Shown here one piece after another: positions 17,401 to 25,885 of a stretch of 64,000 nucleotides of DNA. Every line of letters begins with the position of its first letter. Within the stretch, counting starts at the first letter, position 1. A program made the translations under genes and the position numbers. Origin of the DNA: Bordetella bronchialis (GTDB taxonomy: Bacteria; Pseudomonadota; Gammaproteobacteria; Burkholderiales; Burkholderiaceae_B); contig NZ_CP016170.1 of NCBI RefSeq assembly GCF_001676705.1, positions 2,852,001 through 2,916,000 on the forward strand, given 5' to 3'. The notes under the pieces were generated by a model, which ran no database searches, was not told the DNA's origin, and saw only the letters and a program-made list of their open reading frames with translations.

Positions 17401-17618
17401 ATAGCCGGCACTCCATCGGCACGGGGGTGATCGGCGGCATGCTGGGGGCGACCGCCATCGCGGTGTTCTTCATCCCGATGTTCTTCTACGTGCTGGAAAA
17501 AATGTCGGAACGCAAGGCGTCCAGGCAGGCGGCCGAGCCGCCGCCCGCCACCGGCGCGGCGCCGCATGGGGCGGCCAGCGCCAGTCCCAGTCCCTCGGCC
17601 CGGCGCGAGGAGGGCTGA
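14403..17618 (+). CDS. RND multidrug efflux pump, HAE1/AcrB type
   Basis: The protein has 1071 residues, the usual AcrB/MexF size. The N-terminus MNISHFCIDRPIFATVISIV and the two halves with large periplasmic loops are typical. The proton-relay pair is seen in GIVVDDAIVVIENVERN (two adjacent Asp in helix 4). It is a proton-driven trimer exporting drugs or other amphiphiles. A Pro/Ala/Ser-rich C-terminal tail of about 30 residues is extra and overlaps the next gene's region without overlapping its start. The ribosome site GGAGG precedes the ATG. By operon order (adaptor, pump, outer-membrane factor) it resembles MexEF-OprN and BpeEF-OprC systems, but the substrate is unknown. Confidence 0.97.
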   Translation: MNISHFCIDRPIFATVISIVITLAGAVAMLVLPVAQYPDITPPQITISATYPGASADVVANNVAAPIEQQVNGADNMIYMNSSSSSTGNLTINVFFEIGTNPELAQVDVQNRVNLALPQLPQAVQAQGIQVQKKSSAFMMVIAVYSPEQRYDATYIANYTNIYVLDALKRIPGANQSAIFGTPDYAMRIWLKPDRMAQLKVTASDVQKAVSNQNEQFAVGRIGQSPTAGPVEQSFAVTTRGRLSDPAEFDNIIIRAASQGAAIVRLKDIGHAELGQKDYSIRSRFQGKPATVLAVYQQPGANALDVSNQVRATLAEMQKTFPEGLQYSIAMDTTEFTRASIGDVIHTFFEALVLVVVVVFVFLQSLRATLIPVLAVPVSIVGTCVGMLALGFSINMLTLFGMVLAIGIVVDDAIVVIENVERNMTVHKLDPKAAAKRAMDEVAGPVVAIVLVLCAVFVPVAFIGGITGQLYKQFAITIAISVVLSGVVALTLSPALAALLLKPGHHEKKGFFRWFERHFTRMTDGYTHAVKWMIKRYAIGLLLFAGMVALTVMMMRILPTSFLPEEDQGYLLGQVIMPDAASLDRTGDVSRRVTDYFLEQPAVGSVAMVDGYSLLDNQNKNNAATFFVGFKSFDERYSSDNIRTQNARAVLLAAYRGFSQVQEGIVLPVNPPAIPGLGTTGGTEVWIQGQGDATTAQLAGVVQQYIGKAQQRPELARVTSTFNASSQQLLVDVDRDKSETLGVPVEEVYSAMQTMFGSLYVSQFNRSSRLWQVILQAESSYRVRPEDLSRIYTRSRNGDMVPLSAMVTTRYVTGPDLVTRFNNFPAIKVTVNAAPGASTGQVMQALEEIGAQVLPSGYNLGWSGEAYEARKAGNTSVLVFAFGLVMVFLILAAQYEKWSLPLGVLMTVPFALFGALAATMARGLENDVYFQIGLTMLVALAAKNAILIFEFAVLNRQSGESVYDAAVTAANERLRPIVMTSLAFILGCVPLAIATGAAANSRHSIGTGVIGGMLGATAIAVFFIPMFFYVLEKMSERKASRQAAEPPPATGAAPHGAASASPSPSARREEG

Positions 17619-17619
17619 C

Positions 17620-19137
17620 ATGCGCGCCGCCGCGATTGTGCTCATGGCCTGTACGCTGTTGAGCGGATGCCTGCTGGGCCCGGACTACAAGCGGCCGGAG
17701 GTCGACGCGCCGCCGTCGTTCCGCTTCGCCGACCAGGAGGCGCGCGACCTGGTCGATACCGCATGGTGGGAGCAGTTCCAGGATCCCGCCTTGAACGGCG
17801 TGATCGCCAGCGCGCTGGCGGGCAACAAGGACGTGAAGATCGCCGCGGCGCGCGTGGAGCAGTATTTGGGCCAGTTGCAGACGACGCGCGCGCAACTGTT
17901 CCCGCAGCTGGGCGCCGGGACGCAGGCCGAGCGCCAGCGCCTGCCCGTCGGCTCGGTCAATCTGCCGGATAACGTCGGGCCCGTGTTCAACCAGTACTCG
18001 GCCACTTTGTCCGCCTCGTGGGAGATCGACGTCTTCGGCCGCCTGCGCCGGCAGACCGAGGCCGCGCGCGCGCTGCTGCTTTCCAGCGAAGAAGGGCGGC
18101 GGGCCACCATCCTGGCGCTGGTGGCGTCGGCGGCATCGGGCTACATCAACCTGGTGGCGCTGGACCGCCAGCTTGCCATCGCGCGCGCCACGGCGGAAAG
18201 CCGCGGCGAGTCGGTGCGTATCTTCACCTTGCGCTATAGCTACGGAGAGGTATCCGAGATGGAGCTGGCGCAGAGCCAATCCGAGTACCAGGCGGCCCTG
18301 GCGACCATCCCGCAGCTGGAGCTGCAGATCGCGCAGCAGGAGGACGCGCTCTCGGTGCTGCTGGGCGGCAATCCCGCGGCGGTGCCCCGCGACCGCGGAC
18401 TGGACCAGCTGGTGCTGCCCGCCGTCCCCGCCGGGTTGCCTTCGGAGCTGCTGGCGCGCCGGCCGGACCTGCGGCAGGCCGAGCAGAACCTGATCGCCGC
18501 CAACGCCCTGATCGGCGCGGCGCGGGCCTTGTATTTCCCTTCGATCTCGCTGACCGGCGCGTTCGGCACGGCCAGCACGCAGTTCTCCAATCTGTTCACG
18601 GGTGCGTCCAAGGTCTGGTCCTTCGCCGGCGTGGTCACCGTGCCCATCTTCACGGCGGGCGGCATCGCCGGCCAGGTCCGTCAGGCCGAAGCCCAGCACC
18701 AGCAGATGCTGCTGGAGTACGAGAAGGCCATCCAGACGGCCTTCCAGGAAGTTTCCGATTCGCTGATCAGCCTGCGCAAGACGCGCGAGGCGCTGGCGGT
18801 GCAGGGCAAGCAGGTAGAGGCGCTGGGCCGCTACGCACGCCTGGCGCGGCTGCGCTACGAAGGCGGCTACACCAGCTATATCGAGGTACTGGACGCCGAG
18901 CGCAGCCTGTTCAATTCCCAGCTGACCCAGGCGCAGACGCAGGGGGTGGTCTTCTCTTCCATCGTGCAGCTGTACAAGGCCATGGGCGGCGGCTGGGTGC
19001 TGGAGGCCGAGCGCATGACGGCGGGCCCGCCGGACCCATTGAAAACCACGCAGGCGGATCCCGCGCGGGAGGCGTCCTCCACGGCGGCGCCGCAGGCGAC
19101 GTCGGCCACGGCCGCGACACGGCCCATTGAGCCTTGA
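17620..19137 (+). CDS. RND efflux outer-membrane lipoprotein channel (NodT/OprM type)
   Basis: The protein has 505 residues. A lipoprotein signal (MRAAAIVLMACTLLSGC) is followed by GPDYKRPEV and two OEP repeats. Each repeat has the long helical hairpin that forms the periplasmic tunnel, for example the helix pairs around ARATAESRGESVRIF and TREALAVQGKQVEALGRYAR. A Thr/Ala-rich tail of about 35 residues closes the protein. It trimerises in the outer membrane and docks to the adaptor encoded two genes upstream. The start lies one base after the pump stop, so translation is coupled. Nothing suggests a defect. Confidence 0.95.
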   Translation: MRAAAIVLMACTLLSGCLLGPDYKRPEVDAPPSFRFADQEARDLVDTAWWEQFQDPALNGVIASALAGNKDVKIAAARVEQYLGQLQTTRAQLFPQLGAGTQAERQRLPVGSVNLPDNVGPVFNQYSATLSASWEIDVFGRLRRQTEAARALLLSSEEGRRATILALVASAASGYINLVALDRQLAIARATAESRGESVRIFTLRYSYGEVSEMELAQSQSEYQAALATIPQLELQIAQQEDALSVLLGGNPAAVPRDRGLDQLVLPAVPAGLPSELLARRPDLRQAEQNLIAANALIGAARALYFPSISLTGAFGTASTQFSNLFTGASKVWSFAGVVTVPIFTAGGIAGQVRQAEAQHQQMLLEYEKAIQTAFQEVSDSLISLRKTREALAVQGKQVEALGRYARLARLRYEGGYTSYIEVLDAERSLFNSQLTQAQTQGVVFSSIVQLYKAMGGGWVLEAERMTAGPPDPLKTTQADPAREASSTAAPQATSATAATRPIEP

Positions 19138-19358
19138 CCTGGCGCATCCGACCTCGATCCAGGGAGGACTGGCAACAAACGTAATGCATGGTTCGTTTTC
19201 GATGGGATGCCCTGCCGCGCACCGCCGGCAATGGGCTCCTGGATCGTCCGTGGCAGGGCCATCGGCGCAGCCTGGGGTCGCCTGTCCGGCGTCGCCTGGA
19301 TGCGATCGCGGCGTCGAGGCGCCACGGCCTCACGGGCTTATGGAGAGTAGGGGACGAC

Positions 19359-22115
19359 ATGAAAAACGGAGCAAAGAACGGCCAGCAGCTGGACCACCTG
19401 TTTTCCAACTCGGCCGCGCGCATGGACCGATGGCGCGACCTGAATGCCAAGGCCCAGGGCTGGGCCGCGGAACAACGCGGCGTGCGCAAGGGCCAGGGTG
19501 CCGGCCCGGTGCAGGAGGCCCTGGCGGCCCTGCGCCCCATGGAGAACTACTTCGCCTATCCCGGCCTGCATCTGCTGCGGGTGCTGGACGAGCGTATCGC
19601 CGAGGACGACGCGCTGGGCGCGGCCCGCCTGGTGTTGCGCATGAGCAATGCCTTGCTTTCGGGCCGCTACCGCTATGACAGCGGCGAGTGGGAGGCCACC
19701 GAGGACACGCCCACGGACGCGCCCGACCGCATGCCGCCCGGTCTGGGCGAGGCGCCGCCACGGCGGCCGTATTTCGAGACGCTGTTCGTGACGCCGGCGC
19801 CGGCGGCGCGACTGGCCGCGATGGCGCAGGAGATCCGCAACCTGCGCCGGCCGGACGACACCGCCATCTACGAGCCCGTCATGGTGGGCAGCCTGGAGGA
19901 CGCCATCCTGGCCGCCTTCCTGAACGGCAAGCTGGAAGCCGTGGTGATCTACGACGGGATCCCCGTGCCGTGCCAGCACGACGTACCGCTGCTGCACGAG
20001 TTCCTGGCCGTGCACCAGCAGCTGGACACCTCGACGGACGCGCCGCGCGAGGTGGGCGTGCAGCTGGCGCAACTGCTCAAGCGGCTGCGCCCGGAGCTGG
20101 ACATCTATCTGCTGACCGACCGGGAAGTGGAGAAACTGGCCGGCGACCGCAAGGCATCGGCGATACGCCGCGTGTTCTACGAGGTCGAAGAGCCGATGGA
20201 GATCCACCTGAATATCCTGGAAGGCGTGCTGGACCGCCAGGCCACGCCGCATTTCGACAATCTGAAGCGCTATGCCGCGCGGCCCATCAGCACCTTCCAC
20301 GCGCTGCCCATCGCGCGCGGCAAGTCCATTATCAAGTCGAACTGGATACGCGACTTCGGCGAGTTCTACGGCATGAACCTGTTCCTGGCGGAGACCTCGG
20401 CGACCACCGGCGGCCTGGACAGCATGCTGGAGCCGACGGGCAACATCAAGCTGGCGCAAGAGAAGTTCGCCCGCGCGGTGGGCGCCGATCACGTGTTCTT
20501 CGTGACCAACGGCACGTCCACCTCGAACAAGATGGTCTACCAGGCGGTGACCAAGCCCGGCGACATCGTGATCGTGGACCGCAATTGCCACAAGTCGCAC
20601 CACTACGGCATGGTGCTGTCGGGGGCGCAGCCGCTTTACGTGGAAGCCTTCCCCATGACGGAGTACTCCATGTACGGCGCGGTGCCGCTGCGCACGATCA
20701 AGCAGGCGCTGCTGGACCTGAAGGCCGAGGGGCGGCTGGACCGCGTGGCCATGGTCACGTTGACCAACTGTACTTTCGACGGCCACGTCTATCACACGCG
20801 CCGCGTCATGGAAGAGTGCCTGGCGATCAAGCCGGACCTGATTTTCCTGTGGGACGAAGCCTGGTTCGGCTTCGCGCGCTGGTCGCCCTTCCTGCGCCCG
20901 CGCACCGCCATGGGCGCGGCCGAGACCCTGCAGCGATGGCGCGAGGATCCCGCCGCGATGGACGCGTGGCAGGCCCAGGCCCAGGAACTGGGCGAAGACC
21001 TGGATCCCAAGGACGCCCGGCTGCTGGAACGGCGCCTGGTGCCGGATCCGCGCAAGATGCGCATCCGCGTGTATGAAACGGATTCGATCCACAAGTCCAT
21101 GTCGTGCCTGCGCCAGGGCTCTATCGTCGCGGTACGCGACGAGGACTACAACCGCCATGCGTCCGCCTTCCGCGAGGCGGTGTTCATCCATGCCTCGACC
21201 TCGCCCAACGCGCAGATCATCGCGTCCATGGACGTGGCGCGGCGGCAGATGGAGCTGGAGGGCTACGAGCTGGTGATGCGGGCGATCGAGATCGCCCTGG
21301 CGGTGCGCAGGGAGGTGGCCGCCCATCCGCTGATCTCCAAGTACTTCAGCGTGCTGGGCGCGGACAGGATGGTGCCGGAACAGTACCGCTCTTCCGGCTT
21401 CGTCGATTACCTGACGCCCGGGGCCAACTGGCTGACGGCGGCCAAGGCGCTGAAGGAAGACGAGTTCGTCCTGGATCCCACCCGGATGACGCTGGTCTGC
21501 GGCACCGCCGGCTACGACGGCACGGCCTTCAAAAACCTGCTGGCGTCCCGCTACAACATCCAGTTGAACAAGACCTCGCGCAATAGCGTGCTGCTCCAGA
21601 GCAATATCAATAACACGCGCAGCGACGTGGCGGTGCTGATCAAGGTTCTGGTGGAGCTTTCCGAAGAGATCGAGGCCCGCTTGAAGGAAGAGGGCGAGGC
21701 CGGCCAGGCCGCATTCGCGGCACGGGTCAAGAGCCTGATGGAAGACGTGCCCAACCTGCCGAACTTCAGCCGCTTCCATGACGGCTATCGGGAGCATCCC
21801 GGCAGCGTCACGCTGGAGGGCGACATGCGCTCGGCCTTCTTCGCGGCCTATGACGAAGAGGAATGCGAGTACCTGCCGCTGAACGGCGCGGCGCTGGACG
21901 AGCGGCTGGCACAGGGACCGGAACTGGTCTCGGCCAACTTCGTCATTCCCTACCCGCCAGGCTTTCCCATCATGGTGCCGGGCCAGATCATCGACGCGGA
22001 CACCATAGGGTTCATGCGCAAGCTGGATGTCAAGGAGATCCACGGCTACAACGCCGCGCGCGGGCTCAAGCTGATCAAGCCGGCGGCCATCGGCAAGCCG
22101 CGAACAGGCGGCTAG
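19359..22115 (+). CDS. Orn/Lys/Arg-type PLP decarboxylase, long form
   Basis: The protein has 918 residues, clearly longer than enterobacterial LdcI or AdiA (about 715-755). An N-terminal region of about 150 residues with no motif I know precedes the response-regulator-like wing domain. The PLP domain follows (RPISTFHALPIARGKSIIKS, VDRNCHKSHHYGMVLSGAQP, the Asp of LIFLWDEAWFGFARW, and the Schiff-base Lys near residue 579 in TDSIHKSMSCLRQGS). The C-terminal small domain closes it. Such enzymes decarboxylate basic amino acids and consume a proton, often for acid resistance. The ATG at 19359 follows GGAGAGTAGGGG. Two AspT-type antiporters follow, suggesting an amino-acid/amine exchange cycle. 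The substrate is not predictable. Confidence 0.9.
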   Translation: MKNGAKNGQQLDHLFSNSAARMDRWRDLNAKAQGWAAEQRGVRKGQGAGPVQEALAALRPMENYFAYPGLHLLRVLDERIAEDDALGAARLVLRMSNALLSGRYRYDSGEWEATEDTPTDAPDRMPPGLGEAPPRRPYFETLFVTPAPAARLAAMAQEIRNLRRPDDTAIYEPVMVGSLEDAILAAFLNGKLEAVVIYDGIPVPCQHDVPLLHEFLAVHQQLDTSTDAPREVGVQLAQLLKRLRPELDIYLLTDREVEKLAGDRKASAIRRVFYEVEEPMEIHLNILEGVLDRQATPHFDNLKRYAARPISTFHALPIARGKSIIKSNWIRDFGEFYGMNLFLAETSATTGGLDSMLEPTGNIKLAQEKFARAVGADHVFFVTNGTSTSNKMVYQAVTKPGDIVIVDRNCHKSHHYGMVLSGAQPLYVEAFPMTEYSMYGAVPLRTIKQALLDLKAEGRLDRVAMVTLTNCTFDGHVYHTRRVMEECLAIKPDLIFLWDEAWFGFARWSPFLRPRTAMGAAETLQRWREDPAAMDAWQAQAQELGEDLDPKDARLLERRLVPDPRKMRIRVYETDSIHKSMSCLRQGSIVAVRDEDYNRHASAFREAVFIHASTSPNAQIIASMDVARRQMELEGYELVMRAIEIALAVRREVAAHPLISKYFSVLGADRMVPEQYRSSGFVDYLTPGANWLTAAKALKEDEFVLDPTRMTLVCGTAGYDGTAFKNLLASRYNIQLNKTSRNSVLLQSNINNTRSDVAVLIKVLVELSEEIEARLKEEGEAGQAAFAARVKSLMEDVPNLPNFSRFHDGYREHPGSVTLEGDMRSAFFAAYDEEECEYLPLNGAALDERLAQGPELVSANFVIPYPPGFPIMVPGQIIDADTIGFMRKLDVKEIHGYNAARGLKLIKPAAIGKPRTGG

Positions 22116-22189
22116 ACGGCCCGCGGACGCCGGGGCCGCCGCGGTATCCCCGGCATTTCCTGCCTGTCGAAAATCAAGGAGAAACGGCC

Positions 22190-23890
22190 ATGGAATGGTT
22201 CTTCGGATTCCTGAAGGCGAACCCCTACATTCTTTTGTTCTTCACCGTCGGCCTGTCGGTGTGGCTGGGGCGCGTCACCATCAAGGGGTATGGATTGGGC
22301 ATGGTGGCCGGCGCGGTGGTGGTCGGCGCCATCCTGTCCATCTGGGCGTCGACCTATGGCATCAAGCTGCAGCTGGACAACTTCGTGCGGCTGCTTTTCT
22401 ACTACCTGTTCATGTACGGCGTGGGCTTGCGCGTGGGGCCGTCCTTCATCAACAGCCTGGGGCGCGACAGCCTGGGATTCACCTTCCTGGCGGTACTGGC
22501 GCCGGTACTGGGCCTGATCCTGGTGGTGGTGGGCACCAGGCTGGCCGATTTGCCGGTGGGCGCGGCCGGGGGAATCCTGGCCGGCAGCCAGACGATGTCC
22601 GCGGCCATAGGCTCGGCCGAGCAGGCCGTCCTGGACGGCGTGGTCGCGCTGCCGCCCGGCATGCCGCCGGAAGCCGCCACGGGCATGATCGCCTTGTCCT
22701 ACGGTATTACCTACATCTGGGGCACCGTGGGCATCATCCTGATCGTCAAGTACCTGCCGCGCTGGTGGGGCGTCGATGCGCGGGCCGCGGCCAAGAAGTA
22801 CGAGGACGAGGTCGGCGTGCGCAATGTCGACGAGGCCGGCCTGTCCGGCTATCGCGCGGGCGGCCTGCGCGCCTACCGGCTGGAGAATCCGGCCGCCGCG
22901 AACAAGACCATCGCGCAATTCCGCCAGGACAATCCGGAGTACCGCGTGGTCAATGTGTGCCGCGATGGCGAGTCAGTGGGCGCGGAACCGGACCTGGTGC
23001 TGCGCCAGGGCGATGTGGTGGCGCTGGGCGGACGGCTGGAGTCCCTGACCGACAAGATGGGCCTGCTGGGACCGGAAGTCCCGGACCAGAAGGCGCTGAG
23101 CGTGCCGCTGGACCAGGCGGAGATCCTGGTGACGTCCAAGGATGCGGTGGGCAAGCCGCTGAAATCCTTCCGCACCTCCGACATCGCGGGGCAGGTCCAG
23201 CTGACCAAGATCGAGCGCTCGGGCGTGCCCATACCGATAGGCCTGGAAACCACGCTGAAGCGCCGCGACGTGCTGTTCATCACCGGACTGAAGCCGGCGG
23301 TGAAGCGGGCAGGGGAGTTGATAGGCATCGTCGCCAGGCCCAGCACGGCCACGGACCTGCTGACCCTGGCGGCAGGCATGATCCTGGGCTTCCTGATCGG
23401 CAAGATAGACTTCCCCGCCTTCGGCAGCCGCGTGGGGCTGGGCAATGCCGGCGGCCTGCTGGTGTCGGGCATTATCGTGGCGTCGATCTCGTCGCGGCTG
23501 CGGTTCTTCGGCAGTACGCCCAACGCGGCGCGCAATATCCTGGAGGACCTGGGGCTGGTGGTCTTCGTCGCCATCGTGGGCCTGAACGCCGGCTCCACCC
23601 TGCTGGAACAACTGACGGGCGCCATTGCCTTGAAGATATTCATCGTCGGCTTTATCGCCTGCACGATACCGCCTTTCGTGGTCTGGGCCATCGGCTATCA
23701 CCTGCTCAAGACGAATGCGGCGGTGCTGATGGGCGTGACGGCAGGCGCGCGCAGCCATTCCGGGCCCTGCCGGGAGGCCGCCAAGGAAATCGACAGCTCC
23801 GTGCCGTGGATGGGTTTTCCCGTGGCATACGCGGTGTCGGGCGTGCTGCTGACGATCTTCGGCTACTTCGCGATGCTGTTGGCGCACTAG
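22190..23890 (+). CDS. Aspartate:alanine exchanger (AspT/AAEx) family transporter, copy 1
   Basis: The protein has 566 residues. The AAEx layout is complete: an N-terminal membrane block of about five helices (ILLFFTVGLSVWLGRVTIKG, then YLFMYGVGLRVGPSFINSLG and GGILAGSQTMSAAIGSAEQA), a central cytoplasmic TrkA-C-like pair of domains (about residues 210-390), and a second membrane block with the repeated motif near the end (GVTAGARSHSGPCREAAKEI). AAEx proteins are electrogenic exchangers of carboxylated substrates, used with decarboxylases to make proton motive force. The ATG follows AAGGAG, 74 bases after the decarboxylase gene. It is a paralogue of the next gene. Confidence 0.92.
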   Translation: MEWFFGFLKANPYILLFFTVGLSVWLGRVTIKGYGLGMVAGAVVVGAILSIWASTYGIKLQLDNFVRLLFYYLFMYGVGLRVGPSFINSLGRDSLGFTFLAVLAPVLGLILVVVGTRLADLPVGAAGGILAGSQTMSAAIGSAEQAVLDGVVALPPGMPPEAATGMIALSYGITYIWGTVGIILIVKYLPRWWGVDARAAAKKYEDEVGVRNVDEAGLSGYRAGGLRAYRLENPAAANKTIAQFRQDNPEYRVVNVCRDGESVGAEPDLVLRQGDVVALGGRLESLTDKMGLLGPEVPDQKALSVPLDQAEILVTSKDAVGKPLKSFRTSDIAGQVQLTKIERSGVPIPIGLETTLKRRDVLFITGLKPAVKRAGELIGIVARPSTATDLLTLAAGMILGFLIGKIDFPAFGSRVGLGNAGGLLVSGIIVASISSRLRFFGSTPNAARNILEDLGLVVFVAIVGLNAGSTLLEQLTGAIALKIFIVGFIACTIPPFVVWAIGYHLLKTNAAVLMGVTAGARSHSGPCREAAKEIDSSVPWMGFPVAYAVSGVLLTIFGYFAMLLAH

Positions 23891-23917
23891 CCCCGCGCGC
23901 GCGGGCAGGGGATGACC

Positions 23918-25615
23918 ATGGACTTCGACTGGATCGTGGCGCTGCTGCGCAAGTCGCCGGAGCTGGCGCTGTTCATGGCCGTTCCCATCGGCTACGTGGT
24001 GGGAAATATCAAGCTTGGCAAGTTCTCGTTCGGTACCGTCACGGGAGCGCTGATCGCCGGATTGTTCATCGGGCAGGCCGGCGTGGATGTGGACCGCCAG
24101 CTGCGCTGGAGCCTGTTCTACCTGTTCCTGTTCGCGAACGGCTATTCGGCCGGACCACAGTTTTTCCAGGCACTGCGGCGGGACGGCGCCAAGCCCATGG
24201 TGCTGTCGCTGGTGATCGCCATCGTGGCCGTGCCGCTGGCCGTGCTGCTGGGCCGGCTGCTGGGACTGGACCCGGGCCTGACGGCCGGCCTGTTCAGCGG
24301 CGCGCTGACGCAGTCCGCGGTCATGGGCACCGCGACGGACGCGATCATGTCCTTGCCGATCCCGCCGGAAATGCAAAGGCTGATGGCCAGCCACGTGGCG
24401 GTGGCGGACGCCCTGACCTATGTATTCGGCGCCATCGGCGCCATTCTGTTCATCAGCGTGGTGGCGCCCCGCATCCTGCGCGTGGACCTGCGCGCCGAAG
24501 CGGCCTTGCTGGAGCAGCAATACGGCATCAAGACGCGGATCGAGGGCGTGGTGTCGGGCTACCAGCGCTTTGCCGCGCGGGCCTACCAGCTGCGTGCCGA
24601 TGCGCCGTTCGCCGGCCGGCGCATCGACGAGGCGGAACGGGCGCGGGTCGGCCTGCGCTATTTCGTCGAACGCGTTCGACGTGGCAACCAGGATATCGAA
24701 ATACGGCCGGATACGGCCCTGCTGCCGGGCGACGTGGCGGTGGTGTACGGCCGCACCGAGGCGCTGGTTGCCGCCGGGCCGGGCTTCGGCACGGAACTGC
24801 ACGAGCCGGAGTTGCTGGATTTCCCGGTCGAGGTCCTGCGGGTAGTGGTGACCAACCCGGCGCTATGCGGGCCCACCCTGCAGGAACTGGTGGATGCCCG
24901 CACGCTGGAACTGCGCAGCGTGGGGATGCGCACGCTGACCCGGGGCGGCCAGGACATCCCCTTCGGCGCTTCCACGCGGCTGAACCGCGGCGACGTGGTG
25001 GAACTGATCGGCGCGCAGCATGCGGTGGAGATGGTGGCCGCCCGCGTGGGTTATGCCTTGCGACCCACGAACGCCACCAATCTGTCCATCCTGGGCTTCG
25101 GCATCCTGATCGGCGCCGCCATCGGTTTGCCCTACCTGGATGTCGGGGCCTTCAACCTGACCCTGGGGACCAGCGTCGGCGTCCTGCTGGCCGGCCTGTT
25201 TTTCGGCTGGCTGCGCACGGTAAGGCCAGGCCAGGGCGAGATTCCGCAGGCCGCGCTGGACTTCATGATCACCTTCGGGCTGGCCGGCTTCGTGGCCTGC
25301 GCCGGCCTGCAGGCCGGGCCGGAGTTCCTGCGCGCGGTGCGGGAACTCGGCCTGGGCATCCTGCTGGCCGGCGTGGCGCTCACGCTGCTGCCCATGCTGG
25401 CGGCCTTGCTTGTCGGCCGCTACGTGCTGCGCATGAATCCCGTGTTGTTGCTGGGTGCCCTGGCGGGCGCCCAGACCTTCACGGCGGCCCTGGCGGCCGT
25501 ACAGGAAAAGGCCGGCAGCAAGATTCCGGTCCTGGGCTACACCGTGCCCTACGCCACCTCCAACATCCTGCTCACGACCTGTGGGGCCATCGTCGTGGTC
25601 CTGGCCGCGGGCTAG
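23918..25615 (+). CDS. Aspartate:alanine exchanger (AspT/AAEx) family transporter, copy 2
   Basis: This 565-residue protein has the same two membrane blocks and central TrkA-C domains as the preceding gene (GLFSGALTQSAVMGTATDAI and GALAGAQTFTAALAAVQEKA are the paired pore motifs), but it has diverged widely from it. I choose the ATG at 23918 because AGGGG ends six bases upstream; another ATG six bases earlier is too close to that site. The 27-base gap implies one transcript with copy 1 and the decarboxylase. Two unequal AAEx proteins side by side could form a heteromeric exchanger or move different substrate pairs. Confidence 0.9.
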   Translation: MDFDWIVALLRKSPELALFMAVPIGYVVGNIKLGKFSFGTVTGALIAGLFIGQAGVDVDRQLRWSLFYLFLFANGYSAGPQFFQALRRDGAKPMVLSLVIAIVAVPLAVLLGRLLGLDPGLTAGLFSGALTQSAVMGTATDAIMSLPIPPEMQRLMASHVAVADALTYVFGAIGAILFISVVAPRILRVDLRAEAALLEQQYGIKTRIEGVVSGYQRFAARAYQLRADAPFAGRRIDEAERARVGLRYFVERVRRGNQDIEIRPDTALLPGDVAVVYGRTEALVAAGPGFGTELHEPELLDFPVEVLRVVVTNPALCGPTLQELVDARTLELRSVGMRTLTRGGQDIPFGASTRLNRGDVVELIGAQHAVEMVAARVGYALRPTNATNLSILGFGILIGAAIGLPYLDVGAFNLTLGTSVGVLLAGLFFGWLRTVRPGQGEIPQAALDFMITFGLAGFVACAGLQAGPEFLRAVRELGLGILLAGVALTLLPMLAALLVGRYVLRMNPVLLLGALAGAQTFTAALAAVQEKAGSKIPVLGYTVPYATSNILLTTCGAIVVVLAAG

Positions 25616-25737
25616 GGGCGGGGACGTCCGTGCCGCGCACCGAGCCCGGCGCCGAGCCGCAAGACCCGCCGGTGCAGGAAGCGCGCGCCGTCCGTGCCCG
25701 GCCCACGACCCGCCGCGCATAAAAAAGCCGGCCTCGG

Positions 25738-25768
25738 TTACTCCATGTTTCGAAGTTGTCTCTATAAT
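25738..25768 (+). promoter_or_regulatory. Candidate sigma-70 promoter for the M48 protease gene
   Basis: A perfect TATAAT lies at 25763-25768 in a locally AT-rich patch, 118 bases upstream of the chosen start. The best -35 candidate, TTACTC at 25738, is weak and sits at 19-base spacing. Confidence 0.4.
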
Positions 25769-25885
25769 ATTTCCCAATGTAACCACATGGGCATGCCCGC
25801 CGGGCGTGGTCCGCGCCGCGCGGCATCCGGGACACCCGGCCGTCCGGCGCGCCCTTGCCCCATCGAAACCTTCCCAGGGAGCAAC

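Noticed and set aside
13791..17645. A 1284-codon open frame antisense to the RND pump genes
   Set aside because: It is His/Arg/Gln-rich with no domains and lies exactly opposite a conserved pump operon. Long antisense frames are expected at this GC content.
22195..25722. A 1175-codon frame overlapping both AspT-type genes on the same strand
   Set aside because: The translation is Gly/Arg/Pro-rich and featureless, while the other frame gives two complete membrane transporters.
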